A DNA stretch of 50,759 bases from a virus: IMG/VR virus record IMGVR_UViG_3300037104_000773, positions 1-50,759 of that record; one strand, given 5' to 3'. This document shows positions 6,061 to 14,181 of the stretch, one piece after another (positions within the stretch are counted from its first letter, which is position 1; each line of letters opens with the position of its first letter). The notes beneath the pieces are model-generated. The model was not told the DNA's origin, did not search any database, and saw only the letters and a program-made list of their open reading frames with translations. The translations under genes and the position numbers were made by a program.

Positions 6061-8508
6061 ATGGCAGGAAAAAATTTATTGATTCTCGAACGTTCAGCTC
6101 AGAATCTTCAAAAGATTACCCGCGACGGAAAAACAATGTTAGAGGGTGTCTTCGCCGAGTTTGGAATTGAAAACCGCAATGGACGTATTTACGAAGAAAA
6201 GGAATATCTTCCTCACTTGGAATATCTAAAGAAAGACATCGCTAACGGCAACTTACTTGGTGAGTTAGATCACCCTGAAAGATTTGAAGTTGCATTAGGC
6301 AGTGTTTCACATAGAATTTCCGAGTTATGGTACGATCAACAGAAAAGACAAGTGTTAGGTCGTATTGAGATTTTGGAAGGTACCCCAAAAGGACAAATTG
6401 CAAAATCATTATTAGACGCAGGAGTTCCTCTTTCAATCTCATCCAGAGCAGCAGGTACTGTTAACGAAGACAAAACTGTTGCAATTCAACAGATTTATAC
6501 TTATGACTTAGTTGCTAAGCCAGGGTTCGAATCAGCTCAATTACACTCAGTTAATGAAAGTGCAAACCCAAGACAAAAAGAAATGGCAGAAATGCTCATA
6601 TCCTTAAATGAAGGTGTTACATCTCGTAAACAACACAGTATCAATTCAAAGTTCGGAAAATTGAATGAAAACATTTCAATTCTTGACTTAACAGACAAAG
6701 TTCCTCTTACATATCATGGCGTTGCCGGAGTACGTGAAGAGGCTTTAGTAGCTCAAGAAGAAGCCAAAAAGGCAAAGCAACAAACAACTAAAATTAATGA
6801 AAATAATCAAATGGCAGAAACAAAACCAGGAGTTATTACTGAAGAAACTGTACAGCAATGGACAGAATTATTCACAAAAGAACTTAGCGCCATTAACACC
6901 AGATTAGACGAAATTCAACAGAGTGGTAGCACTGCTGATCTTACAGCAATCAAAAAGTATATCGAAAAGATACGCAAGATTCAGGAAGATTCATTGAATT
7001 GGCAATCTGAGATCGCTAAGGCTGTAAATGAAGTTGCTACTTACGCTGATACATTAGCAGACAAGAGTAACAAGCATTATAAACTAACGAAAAAGATTGT
7101 TGAAACTGTAGACTACAACGCAAAAACACTCAATGCAACACAAGATTGGACAGGCGAAGTGGCTAAAGTAACAAACGCAATCGGAGAAACTGTAGATCAC
7201 AATGCAGAAATGCTTAATGGTCTTAATGAATGGACAACTCAAATTGCTAAGGGTGTCAATTCACTTAATGAATGGGGTACAGAAAAAGCAAAAGCTATCA
7301 ATGACATGCACGACTGGGTTGGTACTCAGGCAAAAGCTATCAATGGTATGCACGAATGGACCTCTTCAATCGCTAAAAACTTCAACCATTCAGTCAATTG
7401 GACTGAAGAAATGTTAGGAAGAGCTATTTCTAAAGAAGATGCTGTTAACATGATGAAATATGTTGACTTAGTATCAGAATCTAAAGCTGATCCAGAACTA
7501 AAAGCAAAAATCGACGAAATGTTAAAAACTAACTCTATCACCGCAAAACCTCTTAATGAGGCAAATCTTAAAGGCATCGCTGTTATTGACACCGTTGGAA
7601 AAATCGGAAACGTAAAAGTTGCAACCGAAACTTCAAAACCAACAGGCGTAGAATTCGATGACAAAACCAAAACTATCGTAGCTAAAATGAGAAACGTTAA
7701 GCTTGGTAAAGAAAAACAACCAGTTGGTGATGACAAATTACAAATGCCAGCAAATCCAAAACCTGAAAAGGTTGGTGACGATGGCTTAAGCAATGATCCA
7801 AAAGATCTTAAAGCTAACCTTAAAACTTCTAAAGTTATAGGTTCAGCTGATAAAAAAGTATCTGGTGACGGTCCTTCCGCAACAGCTACAAAAAGTCAAA
7901 ATTTAAAATTAAACGTTAAGGCAGGTGGAAAAAACTTGATTAACGACAGCTTAAATAAAACTGAAGACATTCAAGCAAGACGTACAAAACTCGATGAAAA
8001 ACTTTCTTTAATTATCAATGGACTCGAAAAAGAAAAGACTGTTGACGAAAGCGTTAAATCAGAATTTCCATTCACACAACTTTTAAGTAGTGAGGATAGA
8101 AGTAAATTTGCAAATCTTGATGCATCCGATAAACAAAAGGTAGCCACAGAAATTTCTAAAGTTCCAACAACCGATTCTAAAGTAATTGTTAAATTATGGG
8201 AATACGCATTAGCAACTGAAAAAGTTGATGAACCACTTTGGTTCAAACTTGCTCCAAAAGTTTACAAAGAAGCTTATAGCAAAGCTCCTAAAAACGTTCA
8301 GGAAAGTCTTACTGCTAAATCAGAATACTTTACTTTAAATACACAATATCAGATTGACAACTTCTGGGAAACTAGCGATATCATTCCTCGTCCAGTTTAC
8401 ACCTTAAACGAATCTATTGCCGCAGTAACTGGTGAAGAATCAGAACAAAAATACGATAGCGTAGTTGCAGGAGTTGCAGAAGGAATGAAAAGATACGCAA
8501 TTGTTTAA
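6061..8508 (+). CDS. Prohead protease fused to scaffold/core protein (gp21-gp22-like)
   Basis: Residues about 25-165 match the T4 gp21/S80 prohead protease family: ENRNGRIY (37-44), GELDHP (67-72, catalytic His71), VSHRI (82-86), LGRIEIL (99-105), SISSRAAG (125-132, catalytic Ser) and YDLVAKPGF. The remaining 650 residues are Lys/Glu-rich and helical, as in a scaffold. Residues about 310-450 carry a run of repeated W-x-x-x(I/A)AK units (NWQSEIAK, DWTGEVAK, EWTTQIAK, DWVGTQAK, EWTSSIAK). T4-type cleavage sites LNE|G (182-185) and LNE|A (498-501) would release the protease and split the scaffold. T4 encodes protease and scaffold as separate genes. It lies directly before the capsid gene, as in T4. 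Confidence 0.9.
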   Translation: MAGKNLLILERSAQNLQKITRDGKTMLEGVFAEFGIENRNGRIYEEKEYLPHLEYLKKDIANGNLLGELDHPERFEVALGSVSHRISELWYDQQKRQVLGRIEILEGTPKGQIAKSLLDAGVPLSISSRAAGTVNEDKTVAIQQIYTYDLVAKPGFESAQLHSVNESANPRQKEMAEMLISLNEGVTSRKQHSINSKFGKLNENISILDLTDKVPLTYHGVAGVREEALVAQEEAKKAKQQTTKINENNQMAETKPGVITEETVQQWTELFTKELSAINTRLDEIQQSGSTADLTAIKKYIEKIRKIQEDSLNWQSEIAKAVNEVATYADTLADKSNKHYKLTKKIVETVDYNAKTLNATQDWTGEVAKVTNAIGETVDHNAEMLNGLNEWTTQIAKGVNSLNEWGTEKAKAINDMHDWVGTQAKAINGMHEWTSSIAKNFNHSVNWTEEMLGRAISKEDAVNMMKYVDLVSESKADPELKAKIDEMLKTNSITAKPLNEANLKGIAVIDTVGKIGNVKVATETSKPTGVEFDDKTKTIVAKMRNVKLGKEKQPVGDDKLQMPANPKPEKVGDDGLSNDPKDLKANLKTSKVIGSADKKVSGDGPSATATKSQNLKLNVKAGGKNLINDSLNKTEDIQARRTKLDEKLSLIINGLEKEKTVDESVKSEFPFTQLLSSEDRSKFANLDASDKQKVATEISKVPTTDSKVIVKLWEYALATEKVDEPLWFKLAPKVYKEAYSKAPKNVQESLTAKSEYFTLNTQYQIDNFWETSDIIPRPVYTLNESIAAVTGEESEQKYDSVVAGVAEGMKRYAIV

Positions 8509-8592
8509 TCAGTGCATTAAGTATCAAAAATTAACGTTTTAGTAATAATAAATAAAATACAAAAAATAAAAAAATAAAATAATCAAATAAAA

Positions 8593-10365
8593 ATGAAACA
8601 ATTAAACGAACAACAGATAGTGGCTAAATGGTCTCCAATGATCGAGTCTACAACAGGTCTTAAAGATCCAAAGAGACTTTCATGGATTTCCAAATATGCA
8701 CACTTTCACGCATTAAACGAAGCTGCAATGGGTGGCGTTAGCGCTCCTTATGCAACTCTTTACAACGTTCCTGGTGTTGGTAATGCAGTTCCTGCTTCTC
8801 AAGCAGCAACAACTGGTAACCAATTCTATCAGGCCGCATCAAAAGGTTCAGGTGACAAATGGCCTGCACTTCTTCCAATGGCACTTCAAGTAGCTGCAAG
8901 AACAATCGGTTTCGACCTTGTTAACGTAGTTCCTATGCCAGGTCCAACAGGTGTGGTATCATACCTTGACTATGTATATGCAGGTGGTAAACAACCTTTC
9001 GGTGCTCAACCAGCAAGTAGCCCATCAACAGCTAACCCAGCATTATTCCAAGGTGCAGCAGCATATAATCAATATGACGCTCCTCACGCATTCAAACTTC
9101 AACTTGATGCATCAGCAGCAGCTTTAGTTGCAGCAGGCACAATCGCAGAAGGTGCAATAGTTTATTTTAACTCATCAATTAACTCATCTGTAGGATCAGC
9201 TGGTTTATCAGCAACTTACATTGGAAAATCAAGAATTGATGGATTTGCAATGTTCAAAACCGGTACTTTTGGCACAACAGGTGATAATTTAGCCGATATT
9301 TTTGATGGTACTGCTAGTTTCTATTCAGGAACTGACACATCATTATATGCCGTAACTAAATTTCCTACACTTATCTCAACACTTGAAGATCAAGTTCAAG
9401 GTTTTGTAGGCGCAGGTCAAACTGACAACGACAATTGGTCAGGTACATTCGTATCAGGCACAACCCTTTACGAACCAATGGAAAGAGGAGTTGGTGAACT
9501 TCAATACCCAAGAGCTTTAGGCCTTCAGGTATTCACCAAATTCGTACAAGTTGGAACATTCCAAGTATCAGTAAGTGTTACCCAAGAGCAAATTCAAGAC
9601 CTTAACAAACAATGGGGTATTGATGTTATCGCTATGGTTGAAAACGCTGGTATCAACGAAATTTCACAAGCTATTAACAAACACATCCTTTCAAGATTAT
9701 TCGGTCTTGGTTGGAAAAATGCTCTTAATGCATTGGCAGTTGAAGGTATCAACCTTAACATGAACTGCACTTCAACAGGTGCTCTTACAACTGCAGCTTA
9801 CGCATATCCTGACGGAGACACAACTTTCTCAACAAAAACAATGGTTATCCCTGGATTCGCAAGTTACGCATCAGTAGTTGGTGCTACCTTCGAAAACCAA
9901 GACACTATGATTAAGAGAGTTATGGCTAACATCCTTGCAGCTGGTAACGTTGTAATGCAAAGAGGTCGTAGAGGCCCAGCAAACTTTATTGTAACAAACA
10001 TTAAACTTGCTACAGCTCTTCAAACAAACAGTGGTTACACATTCTCACCAATCACTAATACATTCACTCAGTCTAACGGTTCATTGTACCCACTCGGAAC
10101 AATCGCTGGAATGACTCTTTATGTAGATCCAAACATGATCTATTCAGACACCAGAGTACTTGTAGGACGTAAAGGTGCAGCAGACGAACCAGGTGTTGTA
10201 TTTTGCCCATATCTTATGGCTGAAAGCGTTAAGCTTATCACTGAAGGTACAGGTGCTCCTAAAGTTATTATCAAAACCAGATACGCTTTAGTAGATGCAG
10301 GTTTCCACCCAGAAACGCAATATATTACTTTATACTTCCAAACAAATAGCGGAGCTGTTATTTAA
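8593..10365 (+). CDS. Major capsid protein, T4 gp23-like
   Basis: 590 aa, close in size to T4 gp23. Matching blocks include LLPMALQVAARTIGFDLVNV and MPGPTGVVSYLDYVYAGG (about 95-135), the QVGTFQVSVSVTQEQI segment and the C-terminal GAPKVIIKTRYALV. A likely maturation site LNE|A lies at residues 41-44, agreeing with the T4 [IL]xE|A rule and with the sites in the scaffold fusion. The codon use is more GC-rich and regular than in neighbours, as expected of a highly expressed gene. An A-rich leader precedes the ATG, with no Shine-Dalgarno. A palindromic terminator follows at 10391. Confidence 0.95.
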   Translation: MKQLNEQQIVAKWSPMIESTTGLKDPKRLSWISKYAHFHALNEAAMGGVSAPYATLYNVPGVGNAVPASQAATTGNQFYQAASKGSGDKWPALLPMALQVAARTIGFDLVNVVPMPGPTGVVSYLDYVYAGGKQPFGAQPASSPSTANPALFQGAAAYNQYDAPHAFKLQLDASAAALVAAGTIAEGAIVYFNSSINSSVGSAGLSATYIGKSRIDGFAMFKTGTFGTTGDNLADIFDGTASFYSGTDTSLYAVTKFPTLISTLEDQVQGFVGAGQTDNDNWSGTFVSGTTLYEPMERGVGELQYPRALGLQVFTKFVQVGTFQVSVSVTQEQIQDLNKQWGIDVIAMVENAGINEISQAINKHILSRLFGLGWKNALNALAVEGINLNMNCTSTGALTTAAYAYPDGDTTFSTKTMVIPGFASYASVVGATFENQDTMIKRVMANILAAGNVVMQRGRRGPANFIVTNIKLATALQTNSGYTFSPITNTFTQSNGSLYPLGTIAGMTLYVDPNMIYSDTRVLVGRKGAADEPGVVFCPYLMAESVKLITEGTGAPKVIIKTRYALVDAGFHPETQYITLYFQTNSGAVI

Positions 10366-10372
10366 TCGTAAC
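10357..10372 (+). repeat. 16-bp direct repeat, copy 1 (end of capsid gene)
   Basis: GTTATTTAATCGTAAC, spanning the last codons and stop of the capsid gene. The identical 16-mer recurs at 11435-11450, and each copy is followed about 20 bases later by a terminator. The two copies bracket the GIY-YIG endonuclease gene. Confidence 0.8.
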
Positions 10373-10390
10373 ATACCAATATTAACATAC

Positions 10391-10420
10391 AAAAAGGAGA
10401 GTCTTAAGACTCTCCTTTTT
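10391..10420. terminator. Palindromic terminator after capsid gene
   Basis: A 30-base perfect palindrome: arms AAAAAGGAGAGTC (10391-10403) and GACTCTCCTTTTT (10408-10420) around TTAA. Works for the capsid transcript and, in reverse, for the minus-strand endonuclease, whose stop codon lies inside it. Confidence 0.85.
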
Positions 10421-10985
10421 TATTTGTAGCTCCTCGAATTTTTCTCATTTGACTAATTTTTTCAATCATTCTATCGTATATTTTTTGGCCTTGTTCTTCT
10501 CCATATTTATCAATTAGTACATCTATTCGTTTTTTTCCCTTTCTATCTTTCATACTATTAATATATTGATCATATTTAATATGGCCTTCAACTTCACCAA
10601 ATCGTTGGATGTAGTAGTACAAATTACTTTTTCCTTGCTTTTTATCCCGAATTTGATCTTTAGATTTTTGTGTATGTTTATATCCTCGAATAGAATGACC
10701 GCCTTCAGTCATATTATAGCCATTATTGAGTGAATCATAAAACTTAATCCAGTAAATTTCTCTATAATCTAAATTAATTTCGTCTACATCTTTTTCAAGT
10801 ATTTTCCATTCAAAATTTTCTTTTCCATATCTTCGCAATGCAGAGTAAAATTGGTTAATATGATTGAAATAAAAAGCGTTTTGAAAATGTTTTCCTTTAC
10901 GATAGGCTAAAGATGTGCAGGTTTGACCCACATATTTCTTGTTATTGATTAAATTTGTAACTAAATAGATGATTCCTAATTTCAT
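10404..10985 (-). CDS. GIY-YIG homing endonuclease
   Basis: N-terminal GIY-YIG nuclease domain: GIIYLVTN (residues 4-11) and KYVGQT (17-22), the conserved R29 region, and Glu in REIYWIKFYDS near residue 75; then GYNMTEGG. The C-terminal part has short basic repeats with the pattern GxxxGxxxYDxxI (RFGEVEGHIKYDQYI, KYGEEQGQKIYDRMI), probably DNA-binding. It runs opposite to the capsid gene and has an exact class-2 promoter at 10988-11004. It lies between two copies of the capsid gene's 3' end. Confidence 0.9.
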   Translation of the reverse strand: MKLGIIYLVTNLINNKKYVGQTCTSLAYRKGKHFQNAFYFNHINQFYSALRRYGKENFEWKILEKDVDEINLDYREIYWIKFYDSLNNGYNMTEGGHSIRGYKHTQKSKDQIRDKKQGKSNLYYYIQRFGEVEGHIKYDQYINSMKDRKGKKRIDVLIDKYGEEQGQKIYDRMIEKISQMRKIRGATNKKGES

Positions 10986-10987
10986 GA

Positions 10988-11004
10988 TTTTATTTTATAT
11001 ATTC
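10988..11004 (-). promoter_or_regulatory. Class-2 (late-type) promoter, exact 17-mer
   Basis: Reads GAATATATAAAATAAAA on the minus strand, two bases before the ATG of the GIY-YIG gene. Late promoters in front of homing-endonuclease genes are known from T4 (I-TevI). Confidence 0.6.
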
Positions 11005-11110
11005 ATCTAAACATCTCAATATATCACTTTGCGTGTTAAAAAATTGTTAATTGGCAAATTGTTCGAAACTATGCGTAAATAAATAAATAAAATATATAGA
11101 ATACAACAAA

Positions 11111-11135
11111 AAGCTTAATCTGTAAAATTAAGCTT
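11111..11135. terminator. Hairpin, probable terminator
   Basis: AAGCTTAAT (11111-11119) pairs with ATTAAGCTT (11127-11135) around CTGTAAA, followed by CTTTA. An AAATTAAGCTTTT echo follows at 11141. Confidence 0.5.
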
Positions 11136-11333
11136 CTTTAAAAATTAAGCTTTTGATTCTGAAAAATCAAAGCCTATTGAAGAATTCAAGTTTACCATAC
11201 AATTGTACGGAAACATTATAGACACTTCAACCGGTATACAAATAGTACTCTCTATAGCCGTTAAATAGAGTCCGGTTTTTGGGTCTGGCCAAAACGACAT
11301 TGGTAAAATATTCATTTTTTAAATGAATTTAAG

Positions 11334-11362
11334 GAAGAGGACTGTGAAGAGTCCTCTTCTTG
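11334..11362 (+). terminator. Hairpin terminator
   Basis: GAAGAGGACT (11334-11343) pairs perfectly with AGTCCTCTTC (11350-11359) around GTGAAG, then TTG. Similar in design to the other phage terminators, but no intact plus-strand gene precedes it. This fits the idea that the gene it served has been lost. Confidence 0.6.
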
Positions 11363-11434
11363 TATTATATATGGTAGCACTTGTTTTTAGTTTTTTAACT
11401 TAATGATAAAAATGTTTTAATTTTTACTAATGCA

Positions 11435-11450
11435 GTTATTTAATCGTAAC
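11435..11450 (+). repeat. 16-bp direct repeat, copy 2
   Basis: GTTATTTAATCGTAAC, identical to the stop-codon region of the capsid gene at 10357-10372, again followed by a terminator after about 20 bases. No capsid coding sequence precedes it here. Confidence 0.8.
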
Positions 11451-11468
11451 TCAAAACCAGATAATACA

Positions 11469-11494
11469 AAAAGAGAGGCAATTGCCTCTCTTTT
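11469..11494. terminator. Palindromic terminator
   Basis: Perfect 26-base palindrome with half-site AAAAGAGAGGCAA and no loop in the duplex. Probably the terminator that originally followed a capsid-type 3' end. It lies six bases before the late promoter of the fibre-like gene and so insulates it. Confidence 0.75.
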
Positions 11495-11499
11495 GTCGT

Positions 11500-11516
11500 G
11501 AATATATAAAATAAAA
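11500..11516 (+). promoter_or_regulatory. Class-2 (late-type) promoter, exact 17-mer
   Basis: GAATATATAAAATAAAA, immediately after the terminator at 11469 and 20 bases before the ATG at 11537. Confidence 0.6.
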
Positions 11517-11536
11517 TATAAAATAATTTTCATAAA

Positions 11537-12130
11537 ATGTTAAGAGAAAAGACTAATGCTGATTTAACCAGGGATGTAACGACGTTATTCGCTTTTAAAG
11601 CTTCAGTTGACTTAAGTAGCAATTATAGCTTAAGTGTAGATTATATAGACGCCTCTATTGTAGCCATGGAAACAACAATTTTAGACATTGTTAATGTTTC
11701 AACTAATGATGCAATTGCGCAAAGAGATGTTTCTATCGCTTGGTTAGCAGCTCAAACAGCAGGCGAAGTTACAAAAGCATATGTAGATGCATCAATTGCG
11801 GTTTTCGCAACCAATGCTTCTGTAGGTTTAGTCATTGCGCCTTTTGCAACTAACGCAAGTGTAGGTTTATCCATTGCTCCGTTTGCAACTAATGCTTCAG
11901 TTGGTTTAAACATTACAACTATAGACGCTTCATTACAATTACTTATTAATGCCGATAAAACTTTTGCAACCAACGCAAGTGTAGGAACTGCTTTAGGAGC
12001 TTATGCTACAAATGCATCTATAGGACTTGCAGGTTTTATTAAAACACCTGGTTTAACTATTGTTGATACATCTATGTATTGGACTGCTCCTGATACTTCA
12101 ATTTGGAGTTGGAAAATAACGAAAGTATAA
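11537..12130 (+). CDS. Repeat-rich fibre-like structural protein, 197 aa
   Basis: Ala/Ser/Thr-rich with tandem 13-residue units: ATNASVG occurs at residues 91, 104, 117 and 144, and ATNASIG at 157. Related DASI/DASL units occur at 38, 84 and 130. Such regular short repeats are typical of trimeric beta fibres or beta-helix shafts, and the C-terminus (TSIWSWKITKV) could be a small cap. Placement after the capsid gene, with a late promoter and terminator, suggests a virion surface protein. The neighbouring glycosyltransferase island may decorate it. No exact family known to me. Confidence 0.55.
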   Translation: MLREKTNADLTRDVTTLFAFKASVDLSSNYSLSVDYIDASIVAMETTILDIVNVSTNDAIAQRDVSIAWLAAQTAGEVTKAYVDASIAVFATNASVGLVIAPFATNASVGLSIAPFATNASVGLNITTIDASLQLLINADKTFATNASVGTALGAYATNASIGLAGFIKTPGLTIVDTSMYWTAPDTSIWSWKITKV

Positions 12131-12150
12131 ATTTTTATAACAAATACACG

Positions 12151-12178
12151 AAAAGAGGAATTAAGTTCCTCTTTTTTT
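12151..12178. terminator. Hairpin terminator between convergent units
   Basis: AAAAGAGGAA (12151-12160) pairs with TTCCTCTTTT (12166-12175) around TTAAG, T-run after. Serves the fibre-like gene, and by symmetry the long minus-strand operon that ends at 12184. Confidence 0.8.
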
Positions 12179-12183
12179 ATGTT

Positions 12184-12930
12184 TTAATGTTTGAAATTTC
12201 TATGGTGATGAAATAGTTGTGGATAAGGTGAATTTGGGAATTTATCTTTTTCTTCATTACCCCATTGTGTAGGGTCTCTAAACAATTCAAAATTATATTT
12301 AGTGCATAAGATCGTTAATACTGATTGATCATGACGATGATCTTTAAATTCCATGAAATTAGGTTTGCCTGCCATATTAGGACCATCGGTAACAATTTGT
12401 ACATTTCTTAAATATAATTGCCACTCTTTTAAGAACTCTACATTTTTGTCATTTTTTTCCCAAACTGAAACTGCTCCATTTGTCATAGGCGCATTCCAAT
12501 ATTTGATTTCGTCAGATTGTGTCAAAACAAAACAATCACGTTTCGTCCATATTTTGGCGATATGTTGAGCGCCAACCCAAGGAAGACGAAAAATAACTTT
12601 TCCATCATTTGGATGATTTGAGAGTACTTCAAATAATGGATTAAGGTTATCTATTACAGATATACCCGCATCACTGTAGAGGACTGCATCGCCATTCTCA
12701 AGTGATTCGAAGGTCTTTAATATAATGTACGGCTTATAAATCCAAAAACCTCCTCCACGAGTTTGATCTAAGATATATTTATTTTTTTGATAAAAATCAG
12801 TAGTTATTAGCCAATCTCTAGTGTACACATACACGTTATCAACTTTTCCTATTTCATATGCAGTTTTTTCCAAAAGTTCTAAACTTTTAACGTAATCGGG
12901 TGTTCCATAAGTACAAACAACTTTTATCAT
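12184..12930 (-). CDS. Putative glycosyltransferase, 248 aa
   Basis: Mixed alpha/beta N-terminus (MIKVVCTYGTPDY), then GFWIYKPYIIL, a candidate DxD-type site LYSDAGISV near residue 105, and WTKRDCFVL. The late segment HDQSVLTILC resembles the acceptor-side acidic motif of GT-A enzymes. Family not identified with certainty. Last gene of the minus-strand glycan island. Confidence 0.55.
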   Translation of the reverse strand: MIKVVCTYGTPDYVKSLELLEKTAYEIGKVDNVYVYTRDWLITTDFYQKNKYILDQTRGGGFWIYKPYIILKTFESLENGDAVLYSDAGISVIDNLNPLFEVLSNHPNDGKVIFRLPWVGAQHIAKIWTKRDCFVLTQSDEIKYWNAPMTNGAVSVWEKNDKNVEFLKEWQLYLRNVQIVTDGPNMAGKPNFMEFKDHRHDQSVLTILCTKYNFELFRDPTQWGNEEKDKFPNSPYPQLFHHHRNFKH

Positions 12931-13499
12931 ACAGCTTTAAATTTATATAAACATAATTCGCCATGAAATCTTGTATACACATTTTTATAAATCATTTTAT
13001 GGCAGTATATGCATTTAATCATAGATTCTTTCATTTTATTTATAATTTTTTCTTTTGATTCACAAGTATGATAATTATTATACATTGGATGTTTATCTTT
13101 AATTCTTCCATAACAAGGGTTGTTTTCTCCAGAATTATTAATTATCATTTTTTGTCTAGTTTCTTGTGTTATAGGTGTTTTACTCATTAATTCCCTAGCA
13201 TACAAATAATCTCTAGACGTTAAAATTAATTTTCCTTTTTTATTATATGTCATTCTATGAAATGCGCATGTAATTTTTCTATTTCCTTTGTATATGTACG
13301 TTAATAACTTATGACAAACAAAATGTTCTCTTGCTGTTAATAAAACTTTATTATGTTCTTTATCACTACCTTCTAAACATTTAGGAATTACATGATGATT
13401 TTCATAATAAACATAATCAACATTATCTTTTCTTAACTTTATTCTATTTTCAGCTTTTGCTTTTTCTATTATATTATCATATATTTTTTGATGATTCAT
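12927..13499 (-). CDS. HNH homing endonuclease
   Basis: Begins MNHQKIYDNIIEKAK. The HNH core reads NHHVIPKCLEGSD then EHNKVLLTAREHFVCHKLL (residues about 34-66). A NUMOD3-like stretch and a C-terminal C2H2-type finger follow (CIYCHKMI...RFHGELC). Overlaps the genes on both sides by exactly four bases, so it slots between epimerase and glycosyltransferase without breaking either. Close paralogues lie at 48710 and 50030 on the other strand. Confidence 0.9.
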   Translation of the reverse strand: MNHQKIYDNIIEKAKAENRIKLRKDNVDYVYYENHHVIPKCLEGSDKEHNKVLLTAREHFVCHKLLTYIYKGNRKITCAFHRMTYNKKGKLILTSRDYLYARELMSKTPITQETRQKMIINNSGENNPCYGRIKDKHPMYNNYHTCESKEKIINKMKESMIKCIYCHKMIYKNVYTRFHGELCLYKFKAV

Positions 13500-14179
13500 T
13501 GAACGTATTTTTTAATAACCTTTTCTGTATATCCCTTCGGAGTTATATTTAATTGATTTAATATAGCTTCAACAGCTAATGATGGTTCTGGTAAATCATA
13601 ATTTGGCGATTCAACTAACACTATTTTGGATTTTAAATTTAGTTGATTTGAGATAAGATTAACAATATCTATTACTGTTAATTTTTCTATGTAAGGAAAA
13701 TCGACATAAATATTTTTATCATTCCATTTTTTTACTAAGATGTCTACAATTCCTTTAACATCTTCAACATCTATAAGACTTTTATAGACATTTTTATATA
13801 CATTTAATTCTTCTTGATTTTTAAGTTTTTTAACAATAAAGTTTACTAACGTATTATTATTACCTGTCTTTCCTATTACCTGTGGAAGTTTCAAAATAGT
13901 ATAAAAATTTTTATAACTTTTTACAAGTTCTTCCATTTTACATTTATGATCTGCGTATTGCATTTTTTCTTTATTCGGATCTATAAATGATGTGAAATAT
14001 ACAACATGTTTCGATGGATTGCTTAGCACTGATTTTGAAAACAACAATTTTTCTCTTTCAAATTCATTTACATTAGTTTCCGAAGAATTTGACACGCCTG
14101 AAGCAAAAATTAAAAATCTATCATCATTTTGATAATCTTTTAAAAATGCAGATGCGATTAATCCATTGCCTATAACCAT
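13496..14179 (-). CDS. NAD-dependent epimerase/reductase-like protein (short SDR)
   Basis: Starts with a Rossmann strand and glycine turn (VIGNGLIASAF), then VVYFTSFIDP as the SDR substrate-loop serine region, LKLPQVIGK, and a YKSLIDVEDV segment typical of dTDP-4-dehydrorhamnose reductase/GalE relatives. Length 227 aa is short for the extended SDR family, and the usual YxxxK is not obvious (YADHKCKMEE may stand in for it). Likely makes or reduces a nucleotide sugar for neighbouring transferases. Confidence 0.6.
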   Translation of the reverse strand: MVIGNGLIASAFLKDYQNDDRFLIFASGVSNSSETNVNEFEREKLLFSKSVLSNPSKHVVYFTSFIDPNKEKMQYADHKCKMEELVKSYKNFYTILKLPQVIGKTGNNNTLVNFIVKKLKNQEELNVYKNVYKSLIDVEDVKGIVDILVKKWNDKNIYVDFPYIEKLTVIDIVNLISNQLNLKSKIVLVESPNYDLPEPSLAVEAILNQLNITPKGYTEKVIKKYVQ

Positions 14180-14181
14180 TT

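Larger units (their letters stand above)
11005..11499. other. Non-coding region between GIY-YIG gene and fibre-like gene
   Basis: Holds three hairpins (11111, 11334, 11469) and a second copy of the capsid 3' end (11435). A 39-codon frame without ATG at 11149-11268 reads like coding sequence (SKPIEEFKFTIQLYGNIID) and may be the remnant of a lost gene. An 11-base AT stretch at 11090-11100 resembles the class-2 element weakly. No intact gene seen. Confidence 0.5.

Noticed and set aside
7000-7400. DNA-level tandem repeat in the scaffold region
   Set aside because: Similarity is in the protein (W-x-x-x-(I/A)AK units); the DNA differs at third positions, so it is a coding repeat.
11752-11973. Minus-strand frame within the fibre-like gene
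   Set aside because: Mirror of the ATNASVG repeat; no promoter and lies fully inside a supported gene.
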